Assembly (NCBI GenBank): GCA_035760705.1
Contig: DASTSL010000051.1
Coordinates: 1 to 64,000 of the forward strand
DNA length: 64,000 nucleotides
Origin: Allomeiothermus sp035760705
GTDB taxonomy: Bacteria; Deinococcota; Deinococci; Deinococcales; Thermaceae
Direction of reading: 5' to 3'
Shown: positions 1 through 7,164 of the stretch, in pieces
How the letters are laid out: each line of letters starts with the position of its first letter
Numbering within the stretch: position 1 is the first letter of the stretch
Notes under the pieces: model-generated
Databases searched by the model: none
Told to the model about the DNA's origin: nothing
Seen by the model: the letters and a program-made list of their open reading frames with translations, nothing else
Position numbers and translations under genes: made by a program

Positions 1-80
1 GGTGGAAAAACCCGCGGCCTGCTCGAGCTTTAAGTAATCACCCATTTCTGAAAAACCCTCGAGCCCACTCCAAGCGGGGC

Positions 81-107
81 AAAGCGAACCGACCTACCGG
101 TCGCTTT
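81..107. promoter_or_regulatory. Inverted repeat upstream of HxlR gene
   Basis: Arms AAAGCGAaCCG and CGGTCGCTTT form a near-perfect inverted repeat (one extra base in the left arm) about 50 bases upstream of the HxlR start. There is no T-run, so an operator is more likely than a terminator. HxlR regulators often bind palindromes at their own promoters; that link is inference. Confidence 0.4.
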
Positions 108-155
108 GTAGGTGGGGGTAAACTTGCTAACCCCTCTGCTGCCTAGGCTAGGGCC

Positions 156-452
156 ATGCTAGAAGTCGAGCGCCCGATCGAGGTCTTTTTGGAAATTTTG
201 GGCCGCCGTGGCTCTTTTCCCATCCTCTGGGCCTTGGTGGGCGGGCCGCAGCGCTTTAGTGCGCTGCAACAGGAGACCGGGCTTCCCCCCCGCACCCTCT
301 CGCTCCGGCTCAAGGAGCTCGAGGATTTTGCCCTGGTGAGCCGCACCGCTTACTCCCAGGTTCCCCCACGGGTGGACTACGCCCTCACCAAAAAGGGCGA
401 GGGGCTCAAGGGTGCCTTGGAGGCTATATCAAAATGGGAAAAAACCTTATAA
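156..452 (+). CDS. HxlR-family winged-helix transcriptional regulator
   Basis: The 98-residue product has the HxlR layout: a helix with RRGSFPILWALVGGPQRFSA, a recognition region with TGLPPRTLSLRLKELE, and a wing followed by YALTKKGE near the C-terminus. The family normally has 100-120 residues and a conserved cysteine near the N-terminus that can sense oxidants; no cysteine is present here, so signal sensing may differ. A TAGGCT hexamer lies exactly six bases before the ATG, which suggests a leaderless transcript. The first residues lack the usual longer tail, but length is otherwise normal. The target gene is unknown; self-control is plausible given the inverted repeat upstream. The family call is firm, the function is not. 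Confidence 0.85.
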   Translation: MLEVERPIEVFLEILGRRGSFPILWALVGGPQRFSALQQETGLPPRTLSLRLKELEDFALVSRTAYSQVPPRVDYALTKKGEGLKGALEAISKWEKTL

Positions 453-483
453 AAAGCCCCTGAGTTTGCTCCTTCCTCCTTTA

Positions 484-520
484 GGGAAGCCGGCCCAGGC
501 GGGCCGGCTTCCCGTTTATT
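484..520 (+). terminator. Rho-independent terminator after HxlR gene
   Basis: A perfect 13-base stem (GGGAAGCCGGCCC and its complement) with a four-base loop is followed by GTTTATT. It lies 32 bases after the HxlR stop. Confidence 0.8.
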
Positions 521-653
521 CGCCCGCGGCGAGAGCCGATCGGAGAGGGGACATTCTCTCGAGCGGTTTGTAATTCGTTTGAGCGAGCACAAGAGGTCGA
601 AACCGCTAAGGATCTCCCCAGGGACGGGATGGGTGGAGAAGGGGGAGTTGACC

Positions 654-697
654 AGGCCGCGCCGCACACCCCCACCCTTCTACCGGGGGCGCACTTA
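654..697. repeat. Intergenic repeat, shared with 60591-60681
   Basis: A stretch of about 40 bases including CACCCCCACCCTTCTACCG and GGGCGCACTTA recurs near 60640-60681 with few changes. Only the right-hand part of the longer copy is present. No ORF here is credible. The rest of 521-750 shows nothing I can assign. Confidence 0.6.
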
Positions 698-750
698 TTC
701 TCATGGGTGTCGCTCGCTATGGCTTTAGGCCATAAGCCATGTCCACCGCT

Positions 751-961
751 CTAGGTCTTCTTGTGCAGGTACATACGTTTATCGGCCATCTGAAGAAGTT
801 CGGCCAGGTTTTGTGCCTCCTCGGGAAAGTTGACCAACCCCACGTTGATCTGCACCCGTATCAGCCCGGCACTGGTGCGGTAATCGGCATTGAGCAGGCT
901 GTCCAAGCGTCCCTGGATGCCGCCGCTCGAGCCTTTGGCCCCGATTCAGGAACTCGTCACA
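751..961 (-). pseudogene. Remnant of a GGDEF (diguanylate cyclase) gene, 5' end lost
   Basis: Read on the minus strand, one frame gives the end of a GGDEF domain: a segment RVQINVGLVNFPEEA, then LLQMADKRMYLHKK and a TAG stop at 753-751. That matches the typical end of such domains (VSVGIA.FPEDG ... ADKALYRAK). A TGA blocks this frame at 948-946. Shifting by one base just upstream gives CDEFL, the expected GGDEF signature, so there is a frameshift immediately after the signature. Everything upstream is missing and is replaced by a hairpin at 967-1011. It is a dead fragment. Two other GGDEF genes lie in this window. Confidence 0.7.
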
Positions 962-966
962 GAAAT

Positions 967-1011
967 GACCCCCGGATGCCCCGGTTCTTCAGACCGGGGA
1001 GGAAGGGGGTC
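967..1011. mobile_element. IS200/IS605-like right-end hairpin (possible remnant)
   Basis: Nested inverted repeats: GACCCCC/GGGGGTC outside and CCCCGGT/ACCGGGG inside, loop TCTTCAG, followed by AGGAAG. The layout (GC stem, CTTCAG-type loop, GAGGAA tail) resembles the right end of IS200/IS605 elements, which is also the 3' end of TnpB guide RNA. It adjoins the broken end of the GGDEF remnant. No transposase is present. It could instead be a terminator for the minus-strand gene next to it. Confidence 0.35.
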
Positions 1012-1023
1012 GCTCATGGTCTC

Positions 1024-1512
1024 CTATGGGCGCTCGTCCGGCGGAAGCGTAACTATAGTGTCCACGTGCTGGCCGTAGACCACGTTGCTGCATCGGAACT
1101 CAAACCCTCCGCCCAGGTCGGGATATTCCTGCTCCGGGTTGTCGAACGCCGTCAGGTCAATGAGCGCGGTCAGCGCGCCCACCAGCAGACGGTTGAACTC
1201 CCGTAGCGTCTCAGTGGCCGCCTGACTGGTTTCGGTCGAATCGGTTAGCACAGCGAAACGCCCGTCGTCCCGAAGAATTGCCTCAAGGTTGTGGCTGGTG
1301 CGAATCAGGGTGCTGGCACTGGCCCGCAGACGGTCGGGCCATTCCTTGGCGGCGGGTGATTGCTCCTGCGGCATCCTGGTCTCGAGCCGCCCCACGATGC
1401 CCAGCAAGCGGGTGACCAACTCCTTCGCGTCCGGCGGAGGGAGGCCGAGCAAGTCTCGTAGCTCGCCCAGCGCGGCTCCGGTCGGATCGTCTTGTGGCAT
1501 TTGTTTGTCCAT
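1024..1512 (-). CDS. Hypothetical protein (162 aa)
   Basis: I do not recognise this protein. It is soluble, without signal peptide or membrane segment. The first 60 residues contain a leucine-rich amphipathic stretch (GELRDLLGLPPPDAKELVTRL), the middle is mixed helix, and the end is a short strand-rich tail with one cysteine (FRCSNVVYG). It stands alone on the minus strand between the hairpin at 967-1011 and the start of the lipoprotein gene at 1586. Start ATG at 1512 is preceded by GAGGG; a second ATG four codons later is also possible. Codon use resembles that of its neighbours and suggests a real gene, but nothing indicates function. Confidence 0.55.
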   Translation of the reverse strand: MDKQMPQDDPTGAALGELRDLLGLPPPDAKELVTRLLGIVGRLETRMPQEQSPAAKEWPDRLRASASTLIRTSHNLEAILRDDGRFAVLTDSTETSQAATETLREFNRLLVGALTALIDLTAFDNPEQEYPDLGGGFEFRCSNVVYGQHVDTIVTLPPDERP

Positions 1513-1585
1513 GCCCTCTACCTCACTCCAGGCTGCAAAGCCCTACCTAATACCCATATGATGTATAACCCTTTATGATGGCTCG

Positions 1586-3037
1586 ATGAAAAAACTTGCC
1601 CTTACGGTTCTCGTCCTGGTTCTAGCGGCCTGTGGTCAGCAAGCTTCTCCCCCCAAAACCCAGCCTGGCGTGAGCGCCCAGGCTTCGGTGGTGACTTGCA
1701 CCTGGCTAACCCCGGAGTACCCGCACATCTCCTCCTTCAACTATAAGCGCGGCGGCACCATTGACATCAAGAGCAGCACGCAGGGCGAGTGCAACCCCTC
1801 GAGCGACCCCCTGACCGTCACGGCGCAGATGTACCTGGAGAAGCAGGGCTTTCTGGGGGTGCTGTGGAGCACCGTCGCGGCGGGAGCCCCGATAGCCAAA
1901 AGCATCCAGGGCACCGGCCAAATTTGGCGGCGCGGCGAACTTTTCGCGGTGGCTCCCTGTGTGCCGGGAACCTACCGGGGTCGCTTGGTCCGCTCGGTGC
2001 GCAATGCGGGCGGTATCGCGGTGCTGCTGGGCGATGATATCGTGTCGCCAGCGCGGTACATCGACTGCAAACCGAAGAGCGTCTCGATGGTGATCGACGA
2101 CACTGGCTCGATGAGCGGGGTGATCGGCGCGGTTTCCTCGGCCCTCGCCAGCTACATCAGCGGCACACCGGAAGACGAGTACACCCTGTGGAACCTGACC
2201 ACCTTCAAGGACAGTCCGACCAATGTCGGCAACACCGACGACCGCAGCCAGGTGCTGAGCTGGGTCAACGGCCTCTTCGCCTCGGGCGGCGGCGACTGCC
2301 CAGAGGACGCGCTGGGAGGCATCTCCACCGGAATCAGCGCCCTCAGCGCTGCTCCCGACAATGATAAAGAGATGATCGTCGCCACCGATGCCTCGGCGCA
2401 GTCGGGCGACGTGGACGGGATCATCGCCAGCGCTAGGGCGACCGGGGTGAAGGTCAACGTATTGCTCACCGGCGACTGCGGGCTACCGGGCGTGGCGGGG
2501 GCCAGCATCTCCAGGGTGCGCAGCCAAGGGGTGAGCGCAATGGCCCTGTCCAGCCAGGTGGTTCTGAAGCGCATCGCCGAGGCGACCGGGGGCAAGTTCT
2601 TCTACATCCCCGGTGGCACCCAGGCCGACTTCACCGCCGCGCTGGGCGAGATCTTCGAGTCCATCGAGAACCCCGAGCCGGTGGACGCTGAGCCCCCGGT
2701 GATAGCGGTGAGCGTTAACCCCACTACTTTATGGCCGCCGAATCACAAGATGGTCGAGGTCACACCCAGGGTCAGCGCTACGGATAACCTCGATCCCAAC
2801 CCGGTCGTGGAGTTCGTAGGGGTTAAGGTCACCGAGCCGGACGATGGGCAGGGCGACGGCAACACCACCGGCGACGTGCAGGTGACGGCGGACGGAAGGG
2901 TCTTCCTGCGGGCCGAGCGCAGCGGCGGGGGCAACGGGCGGGTCTACACCCTCACCTACCGGGCCACCGACGCCGCCGGGAACGTGGGGTTCGGCTCGGC
3001 GGACGTGACCGTGCCGAAGAACCGCTCGGGCAAGTAG
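1586..3037 (+). CDS. Lipoprotein with von Willebrand factor A domain
   Basis: The 483-residue product starts with a lipoprotein signal (LVLAAC, lipid-bearing Cys16), so it should be anchored to a membrane facing outward. A von Willebrand A domain spans roughly residues 165-360, with the metal-binding motif DDTGSM near residue 172 and a later TDAS motif. The C-terminal 110 residues, from PPVIAVSVNPTTLWPP, form an HYR/Ig-like beta domain with the NHKMV motif. Such proteins usually bind other proteins or surfaces. TATGAT lies six bases before the ATG, giving a leaderless-type start. The gene stands alone. The domain calls are secure; the ligand is unknown. Confidence 0.85.
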   Translation: MKKLALTVLVLVLAACGQQASPPKTQPGVSAQASVVTCTWLTPEYPHISSFNYKRGGTIDIKSSTQGECNPSSDPLTVTAQMYLEKQGFLGVLWSTVAAGAPIAKSIQGTGQIWRRGELFAVAPCVPGTYRGRLVRSVRNAGGIAVLLGDDIVSPARYIDCKPKSVSMVIDDTGSMSGVIGAVSSALASYISGTPEDEYTLWNLTTFKDSPTNVGNTDDRSQVLSWVNGLFASGGGDCPEDALGGISTGISALSAAPDNDKEMIVATDASAQSGDVDGIIASARATGVKVNVLLTGDCGLPGVAGASISRVRSQGVSAMALSSQVVLKRIAEATGGKFFYIPGGTQADFTAALGEIFESIENPEPVDAEPPVIAVSVNPTTLWPPNHKMVEVTPRVSATDNLDPNPVVEFVGVKVTEPDDGQGDGNTTGDVQVTADGRVFLRAERSGGGNGRVYTLTYRATDAAGNVGFGSADVTVPKNRSGK

Positions 3038-3147
3038 CGAACCCTTGCTAAAGACCACCCAGATCTATGCCGAGAGCTCGCTGGCGAGCGTGGGGGAGAG
3101 CTACCGGCGGGTGTGGGGTTGAGAGTAGCTGAGCGTGTTGATGCTCA

Positions 3148-3176
3148 TAGACATATCGGTTTATCCATGTTAAGGT
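3148..3176 (+). promoter_or_regulatory. Promoter for the DUF5131 remnant
   Basis: TAGACA and TAAGGT are separated by 17 bases and sit just upstream of the ATG at 3186. The promoter appears to have outlived its gene. Confidence 0.45.
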
Positions 3177-3185
3177 TACACCGTA

Positions 3186-3341
3186 ATGGCCAACGTCGGT
3201 ACCGCAATCGAGTGGACGGATGCCACCTGGAACCCTACCACCGGATGCAATAAGGTCAGTCCAGGGTGCAAACACTGCTATGCCGAGCGCATAACTGAGC
3301 GCTTCTCCCAGCATTTCCCCCAGGGATTCCGCTTCACTTGA
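3186..3341 (+). pseudogene. Truncated phage Gp37/Gp68-like (DUF5131) gene
   Basis: The 51-residue reading frame contains IEWTDATWNPTTGCNKVSPG and CKHCYAERI, the hallmark N-terminus of the DUF5131 family, where the cysteines form a radical-SAM-like cluster. Full-length members are about 230-290 residues, so some 80 percent is missing. The frame continues as FSQHFPQGFRFT and stops inside the tail of the convergent gene at 3334. The family is common in phages and mobile elements; the fragment probably marks an old insertion with later deletion. Confidence 0.8.
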
Positions 3342-4614
3342 GCAAGTCCCCCAGGATGCGCCGGTCGAACAACTGGAAGAAGGTGTCCTCGGCGATCACG
3401 CCGCTGAAGTCCTCGGTGGCCCGGATGAGCTTTTGGAGGTCGGACTCCAGGTTCTTTTTCAGGAACTCCTTCTCCTCGTCGGAGAGCCCCGAGGAGGATA
3501 TCTCGAAGAAGCCGTTCTCGGCGTCGCGCCACTCGCGCAACTTCCCTTCCAGGTCGAGCTTCTCGAAGCGACCGCGCTGGTCGTCCCAGGTGCGGGTCTC
3601 GAGCAGGAGTTCGCTGATTTCGGGGCTGATCGGCCCGAAGAACTTGCCCTGGTTCTCCTTGGCGAAGGTGTTGAAGATGTCCTGCGCGGTGGCGACGTGC
3701 TTGCCCAGCGATGCGCTGATGTCTTCGGCCCAGCTTTTGGCGTCGGCCTGCTGAGCGCTGGTGCCAAAGCTTGCGAACTCCTTGAGGTCGTCCTGGGCCT
3801 TGGCGTAGAGGGCCTTGATCTGGTCGAAGCCGTTTTCCTGGATGAACTTGTCGGTGGCGGGGCGGTTCTCGCGGAACAGCACCAGCAGCCCGCCCTTCTC
3901 GGAGTCGATGAGTTGGGCCAGCTTCTTCTGGCGCTCCTGCGCCGACTGTTTGGCTTCGGTGAGCTTCTCGATGATCGCGCTGAGCGCGCCGCCGACCACC
4001 GGCACGCTATCTGCGGCCTTCCCGGCAGTTCCCTGGATGGCTTTGCGGGTGTTCTCGCTGCCCTTGGTCACGTCCTCGATGGCCTTGGAGAGGAGGGTGT
4101 ATAGCTCGCTCATCACCTGGGTTTCCTGGTTATCAATGGCGTCGTCGGTGCCGAGCTGTTTGGTCCATTCCTGCCGGAGCCGTTCGGTCTGGGACTTGAG
4201 GTTGGCTTGCAAGGTCACGATCTGGTCGCGCGAACTGGCGCTGGGCAAGGCCAGGAGTTTGGCGATCCAGCGCACCTCCTCCTCCTGGAGCTTGCGGAAC
4301 TCCTTGATGCCCTCCTCGGTGGAGAGCGTGACCTTTAACTCCGGGGTGTCCTGGATGCTGCCTGCCGCGTCGTTCCAGGCGTCCCGTTGCTTGTCGGGGC
4401 TCTCGTTCTTGATCAGCCCGGCGAGCCGCTGGAGCACCGCGTCGCGCCGGTCCATGTAGCGCCCCACCCCCTTGAGCAACTCCTCGCGGTCTTTGCTGTA
4501 GCTCACGTTTTGCTCGATCTCCCGGCGCATCTCTTCCATCCGCTTACCGCCGCTTGCCAAGGCCAGCGACGCGGCCAAAATACCGATCAGCACAATCCAA
4601 ACCAGCTTGTTCAT
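3334..4614 (-). CDS. Exported coiled-coil protein of unknown function (426 aa)
   Basis: The protein starts with a clear signal peptide (LVWIVLIGILAASLALASGG) and continues as a long, charged, helix-rich chain with heptad-like patterns at about residues 25-75 and 100-170, and again at 205-260. A short glycine/alanine-rich stretch (SVPVVGGALSAIIEKL, near residue 205) could insert in or touch a membrane. The C-terminal third is acidic and ends with FDRRILGDLLK. I recognise no enzyme motif. It is probably periplasmic or envelope-associated. The start ATG at 4614 has TTCCTCC (GGAGGAA) upstream. Its stop overlaps the end of the convergent DUF5131 remnant by eight bases. Confidence 0.65.
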   Translation of the reverse strand: MNKLVWIVLIGILAASLALASGGKRMEEMRREIEQNVSYSKDREELLKGVGRYMDRRDAVLQRLAGLIKNESPDKQRDAWNDAAGSIQDTPELKVTLSTEEGIKEFRKLQEEEVRWIAKLLALPSASSRDQIVTLQANLKSQTERLRQEWTKQLGTDDAIDNQETQVMSELYTLLSKAIEDVTKGSENTRKAIQGTAGKAADSVPVVGGALSAIIEKLTEAKQSAQERQKKLAQLIDSEKGGLLVLFRENRPATDKFIQENGFDQIKALYAKAQDDLKEFASFGTSAQQADAKSWAEDISASLGKHVATAQDIFNTFAKENQGKFFGPISPEISELLLETRTWDDQRGRFEKLDLEGKLREWRDAENGFFEISSSGLSDEEKEFLKKNLESDLQKLIRATEDFSGVIAEDTFFQLFDRRILGDLLK

Positions 4615-4795
4615 ATTTCCTCCTCGAATCCTCGATCTGGCCTCGAGCCGCGGCCCGCTTTCCCTGGCCTTCCTCGAGACAATGCGGGATGTTCAATATC
4701 CCCTCTTCCATCCATGCGAATGCCTATTCTCCCCTGGGAATCACCTTGCGAATTTGGCTCGAGCCCGGTGACGCCGGGGTAACCAGAGCCGGTGG

Positions 4796-5626
4796 CTAGC
4801 TGCGCACCGCGACCACCTCGAGGTACTCCGAGGGGATGGTCAAAGTGCCGTTGCTCGAGCGGTTGAACTGTGCGGCCAGGTCCTCGATTCCCCTCGCCAG
4901 CGATTCCTTCCCGGCCTCGTCCAAAGCCTCGAAGGCCTTGAGGGTGGGGCCATAGTAGGTGCGGAAGAACTCCATGAAGTGATGCGGCGAGTGGTAGTGG
5001 AATACGAAGTATTGCCGCTTGACCTCGAGCGCACTCACCCCCTCCCCCAAGAGTTCTCGTAGGTGGGCCGCGGTCCCCCACAACAGCGGCGATTTAAGCC
5101 CGGCGGGCGGGGGCACGTGGGCTCCGGTGACTTTGAAAAGTTGCCCGATAAAGCCTTCCGGAGTCCAGTTGACCAGCCCGATCTTGCCGCCGGGCCGGGT
5201 GACCCGCAGCAGTTCGGCGGCGGTCTGCTCCTGGTTGGGGGCAAACATGGTCCCCACCGTGGAGAGCACCACCTCGAAGTGGGCTTCGGGAAAGGGGAGG
5301 CTTTCGGCGTCGCCTTCTTGGAAGCTCACCTCCAAACCCTCGGCGGCGGCTCTGGCTTTGGCTTGCTCGAGCAAGCTGGGGACATAGTCAATGGCAGTCA
5401 CCCGGGCGAAGCGCCTCGCTGCCGAGAGCGCGGTGTTGCCGCTGCCGGTGGCGACATCCAGCACCGATTGACCGGCTTTTAGATCTACGGCTTCACATAG
5501 CCGCTCGCCCATGATGACCAGGGTGTTGCCGACGCGGGCATAGTTGCCAGCGGACCAGGTTTTCTGCTGACGGGCTTTGATGGCTTCCAGATCAGGGGTG
5601 GAGGTTTGGGCTTGTTGGGGTTGCAT
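4796..5626 (-). CDS. Class I SAM-dependent methyltransferase (UbiE/Methyltransf_11 type)
   Basis: The 276-residue protein has the Rossmann-type SAM-binding motif VLDVATGSGNTALSAAR near residue 55, an acidic loop (VTAIDYVPSLLEQA), the GDAESLPFP motif II, and the post-motif LLRVTRPGGKIGLVNWTP. The family methylates small molecules; the substrate here cannot be read from sequence. The N-terminal KARQQKTWSAGNYARVGN is typical of a large actinobacterial/Deinococcus subgroup. A strong ribosome site (AAGGAGG) precedes the ATG. It follows the surface-protein operon on the same strand with a 120-base gap, which contains a start-stop element. Confidence 0.85.
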   Translation of the reverse strand: MQPQQAQTSTPDLEAIKARQQKTWSAGNYARVGNTLVIMGERLCEAVDLKAGQSVLDVATGSGNTALSAARRFARVTAIDYVPSLLEQAKARAAAEGLEVSFQEGDAESLPFPEAHFEVVLSTVGTMFAPNQEQTAAELLRVTRPGGKIGLVNWTPEGFIGQLFKVTGAHVPPPAGLKSPLLWGTAAHLRELLGEGVSALEVKRQYFVFHYHSPHHFMEFFRTYYGPTLKAFEALDEAGKESLARGIEDLAAQFNRSSNGTLTIPSEYLEVVAVRS

Positions 5627-5701
5627 GGCTTCCTCCTTTTTGAGACTTCGGGTGTTTTTTCTTTGCTGGTTTATGCTGCCGATTCATCCATCTATTCATG
5701 G

Positions 5702-5720
5702 CTACATATATTCACCTCCT
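5702..5720 (-). promoter_or_regulatory. Perfect Shine-Dalgarno followed by a start-stop (ATG TAG)
   Basis: On the minus strand AGGAGGTGA, fully complementary to the 16S tail, is followed after four bases by ATG and immediately by TAG. It lies between the S74 gene and the methyltransferase gene. A later ATG opens a 35-codon frame (MNRWMNRQHKPAKKKHPKSQ...) that runs into the methyltransferase start. Confidence 0.5.
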
Positions 5721-5746
5721 CTGAGATCGTCGCGCCGTCCTACGCT

Positions 5747-7015
5747 TTAGCGGCTCGAAATTGCAGCGCTGGGCGTTATTCCCAGCCTTTGCTCCAGAGC
5801 CCTCAAACGGGCCTCGAGCATTCGGTTTTGAGCCTCGAGCTTTTGATTCTGCTGGTACAGGCCCTTGATGGCCGCCAGTGCCACTCCTTGCGCGTCGGTG
5901 TTGTTGATGGTTTTGTCGCTGTCGCCGAGCTTGAACGCGGCATAGAAATCTTGGGCAGTAGGGCCAAGCTGCCGAACTTTGGAGCCCTTCATGCTCCAGG
6001 TGGTGATGGGCATTTTGGCGACGGCGGCGAGAATTTGAACCGGGTCCACCGGCTCAAAGTTCTCCTTGAGATTGCCGTCAGACGAGCAGGTCCAGCCGGT
6101 GGTGCCCGTCTTGAACGAGCAGACTGCAGTGCCCGCCTCGAAGTAAGCAGCAAAACCGCCACCCGTGTTGGCTCCCACGATGCCTGCATGGCTAGGGCTG
6201 GACGAGCTGCCTACTATGGCGTCGTTCCCCGAGCTTTCACCGCGTACTCCGATGTTGTTGGTGCTCCTGCCGTACACCCCAAGGTCGTTGGGAGCGCACC
6301 CCCCCACCGCGTAAGTGCCGGCGCAGGAGGTTCCACCTAGGGTTCCCACGATGCCCCGGGTGGTGCTGTTACCTAATACCCCAATGCCTGTTTGGGAGTT
6401 CCCCGAAACCCCAACCCCATCAGTCGCGCACCCGCCTACCCCGTAAGTTCCTGCGCAGGACAGCCCCAGGTCACCCTGGGTACCTACCATGCCCCTGGCC
6501 GAGCTGCGCCCCAGCACCCCGATACCCCCGCTACTGCTGACGCTGCTGAGGGCGATGCCGCCGGTGTTAATAATCGAGATTGTGGTTCCGCTGGAGCCAC
6601 TGAGGGCTAAGGGAAGCGAAAGTTTGCTGGCAGTGACTGCGCCGTCAGCAAGCTTGATATTCCCCACACCCCCGTCCTTGACCGAGAAAGTTGTGCCGGA
6701 TAGCTGGAGACTACTTCCATCGGCGGTATAGCTGGTGCCGGGGCTGCCTACGATGTCGTCGGCCCAGGTCAGATTGCCGCCCGAAAGTTTGAGCACCTTG
6801 CCATCGGCGGCGGTTCCGCTGATGGCCAGACGAGTAACCCCAATGGGAGCTTCCAGGGCAGCTACTGCACTCTTGAGGGTACTAAAGTTTTGGTTGACCT
6901 CTGCCGACCTGATAGGATCGCCGGCTTTGAAGGTGATGAGGTCAGTTATGGCAATTGCGAACAGTCCGCCTGTTACGAGGGTCGCGCCTACTACGAAAAA
7001 CCTTAGCCTTCCCAT
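5747..7015 (-). CDS. Exported protein with C-terminal S74 intramolecular chaperone domain
   Basis: The 422-residue protein has an N-terminal membrane/signal segment, a repeat region of about residues 150-290 built from units such as GIGVLGRSSARGMVGT, GIGVLGNSTTRGIVGT and NIGVRGESS, and a C-terminal peptidase S74 domain. The latter shows SDGNLKENFEPV (serine-lysine self-cleavage motif, near residue 311), the TTWSMKG...RQLGPTAQDFYAAF core, and the final coiled coil (QNQKLEAQNRMLEARL). In phage tail fibres this domain drives trimerisation of a beta-helix and then cuts itself off. The protein probably forms a surface fibre. It is the last gene of the 11041-5747 operon. Confidence 0.85.
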   Translation of the reverse strand: MGRLRFFVVGATLVTGGLFAIAITDLITFKAGDPIRSAEVNQNFSTLKSAVAALEAPIGVTRLAISGTAADGKVLKLSGGNLTWADDIVGSPGTSYTADGSSLQLSGTTFSVKDGGVGNIKLADGAVTASKLSLPLALSGSSGTTISIINTGGIALSSVSSSGGIGVLGRSSARGMVGTQGDLGLSCAGTYGVGGCATDGVGVSGNSQTGIGVLGNSTTRGIVGTLGGTSCAGTYAVGGCAPNDLGVYGRSTNNIGVRGESSGNDAIVGSSSSPSHAGIVGANTGGGFAAYFEAGTAVCSFKTGTTGWTCSSDGNLKENFEPVDPVQILAAVAKMPITTWSMKGSKVRQLGPTAQDFYAAFKLGDSDKTINNTDAQGVALAAIKGLYQQNQKLEAQNRMLEARLRALEQRLGITPSAAISSR

Positions 7016-7027
7016 TTCATCCTCCCC

Positions 7028-7153
7028 TTACTGCCATTGGGCTTGGTCCCAGTTGCTGCTATCCCAATGGGCCTTGTCGGGGTTGACGCTGGGATTGCTG
7101 CCGCAGGCTGTCAGAAACAACAAAAGTAGCACCAGATAGCGAATTCTTTTCAC
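7028..7153 (-). CDS. Small lipoprotein (41 aa)
   Basis: A GTG start at 7153 is preceded by AGGAGGT. The product has a lipoprotein signal (LLLLFLTACGS, Cys17) and a mature part of 25 residues rich in Trp, Asn and Gln (AHWDSSNWDQAQWQ). It lies in the surface operon with gaps of 11 and 12 bases to its neighbours, so it is very likely translated. It may anchor or assist the S74 fibre protein that follows; this is inference from position. Short lipoproteins of this kind escape automatic annotation. Confidence 0.75.
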   Translation of the reverse strand: MKRIRYLVLLLLFLTACGSNPSVNPDKAHWDSSNWDQAQWQ

Positions 7154-7164
7154 CTGACACCTCC

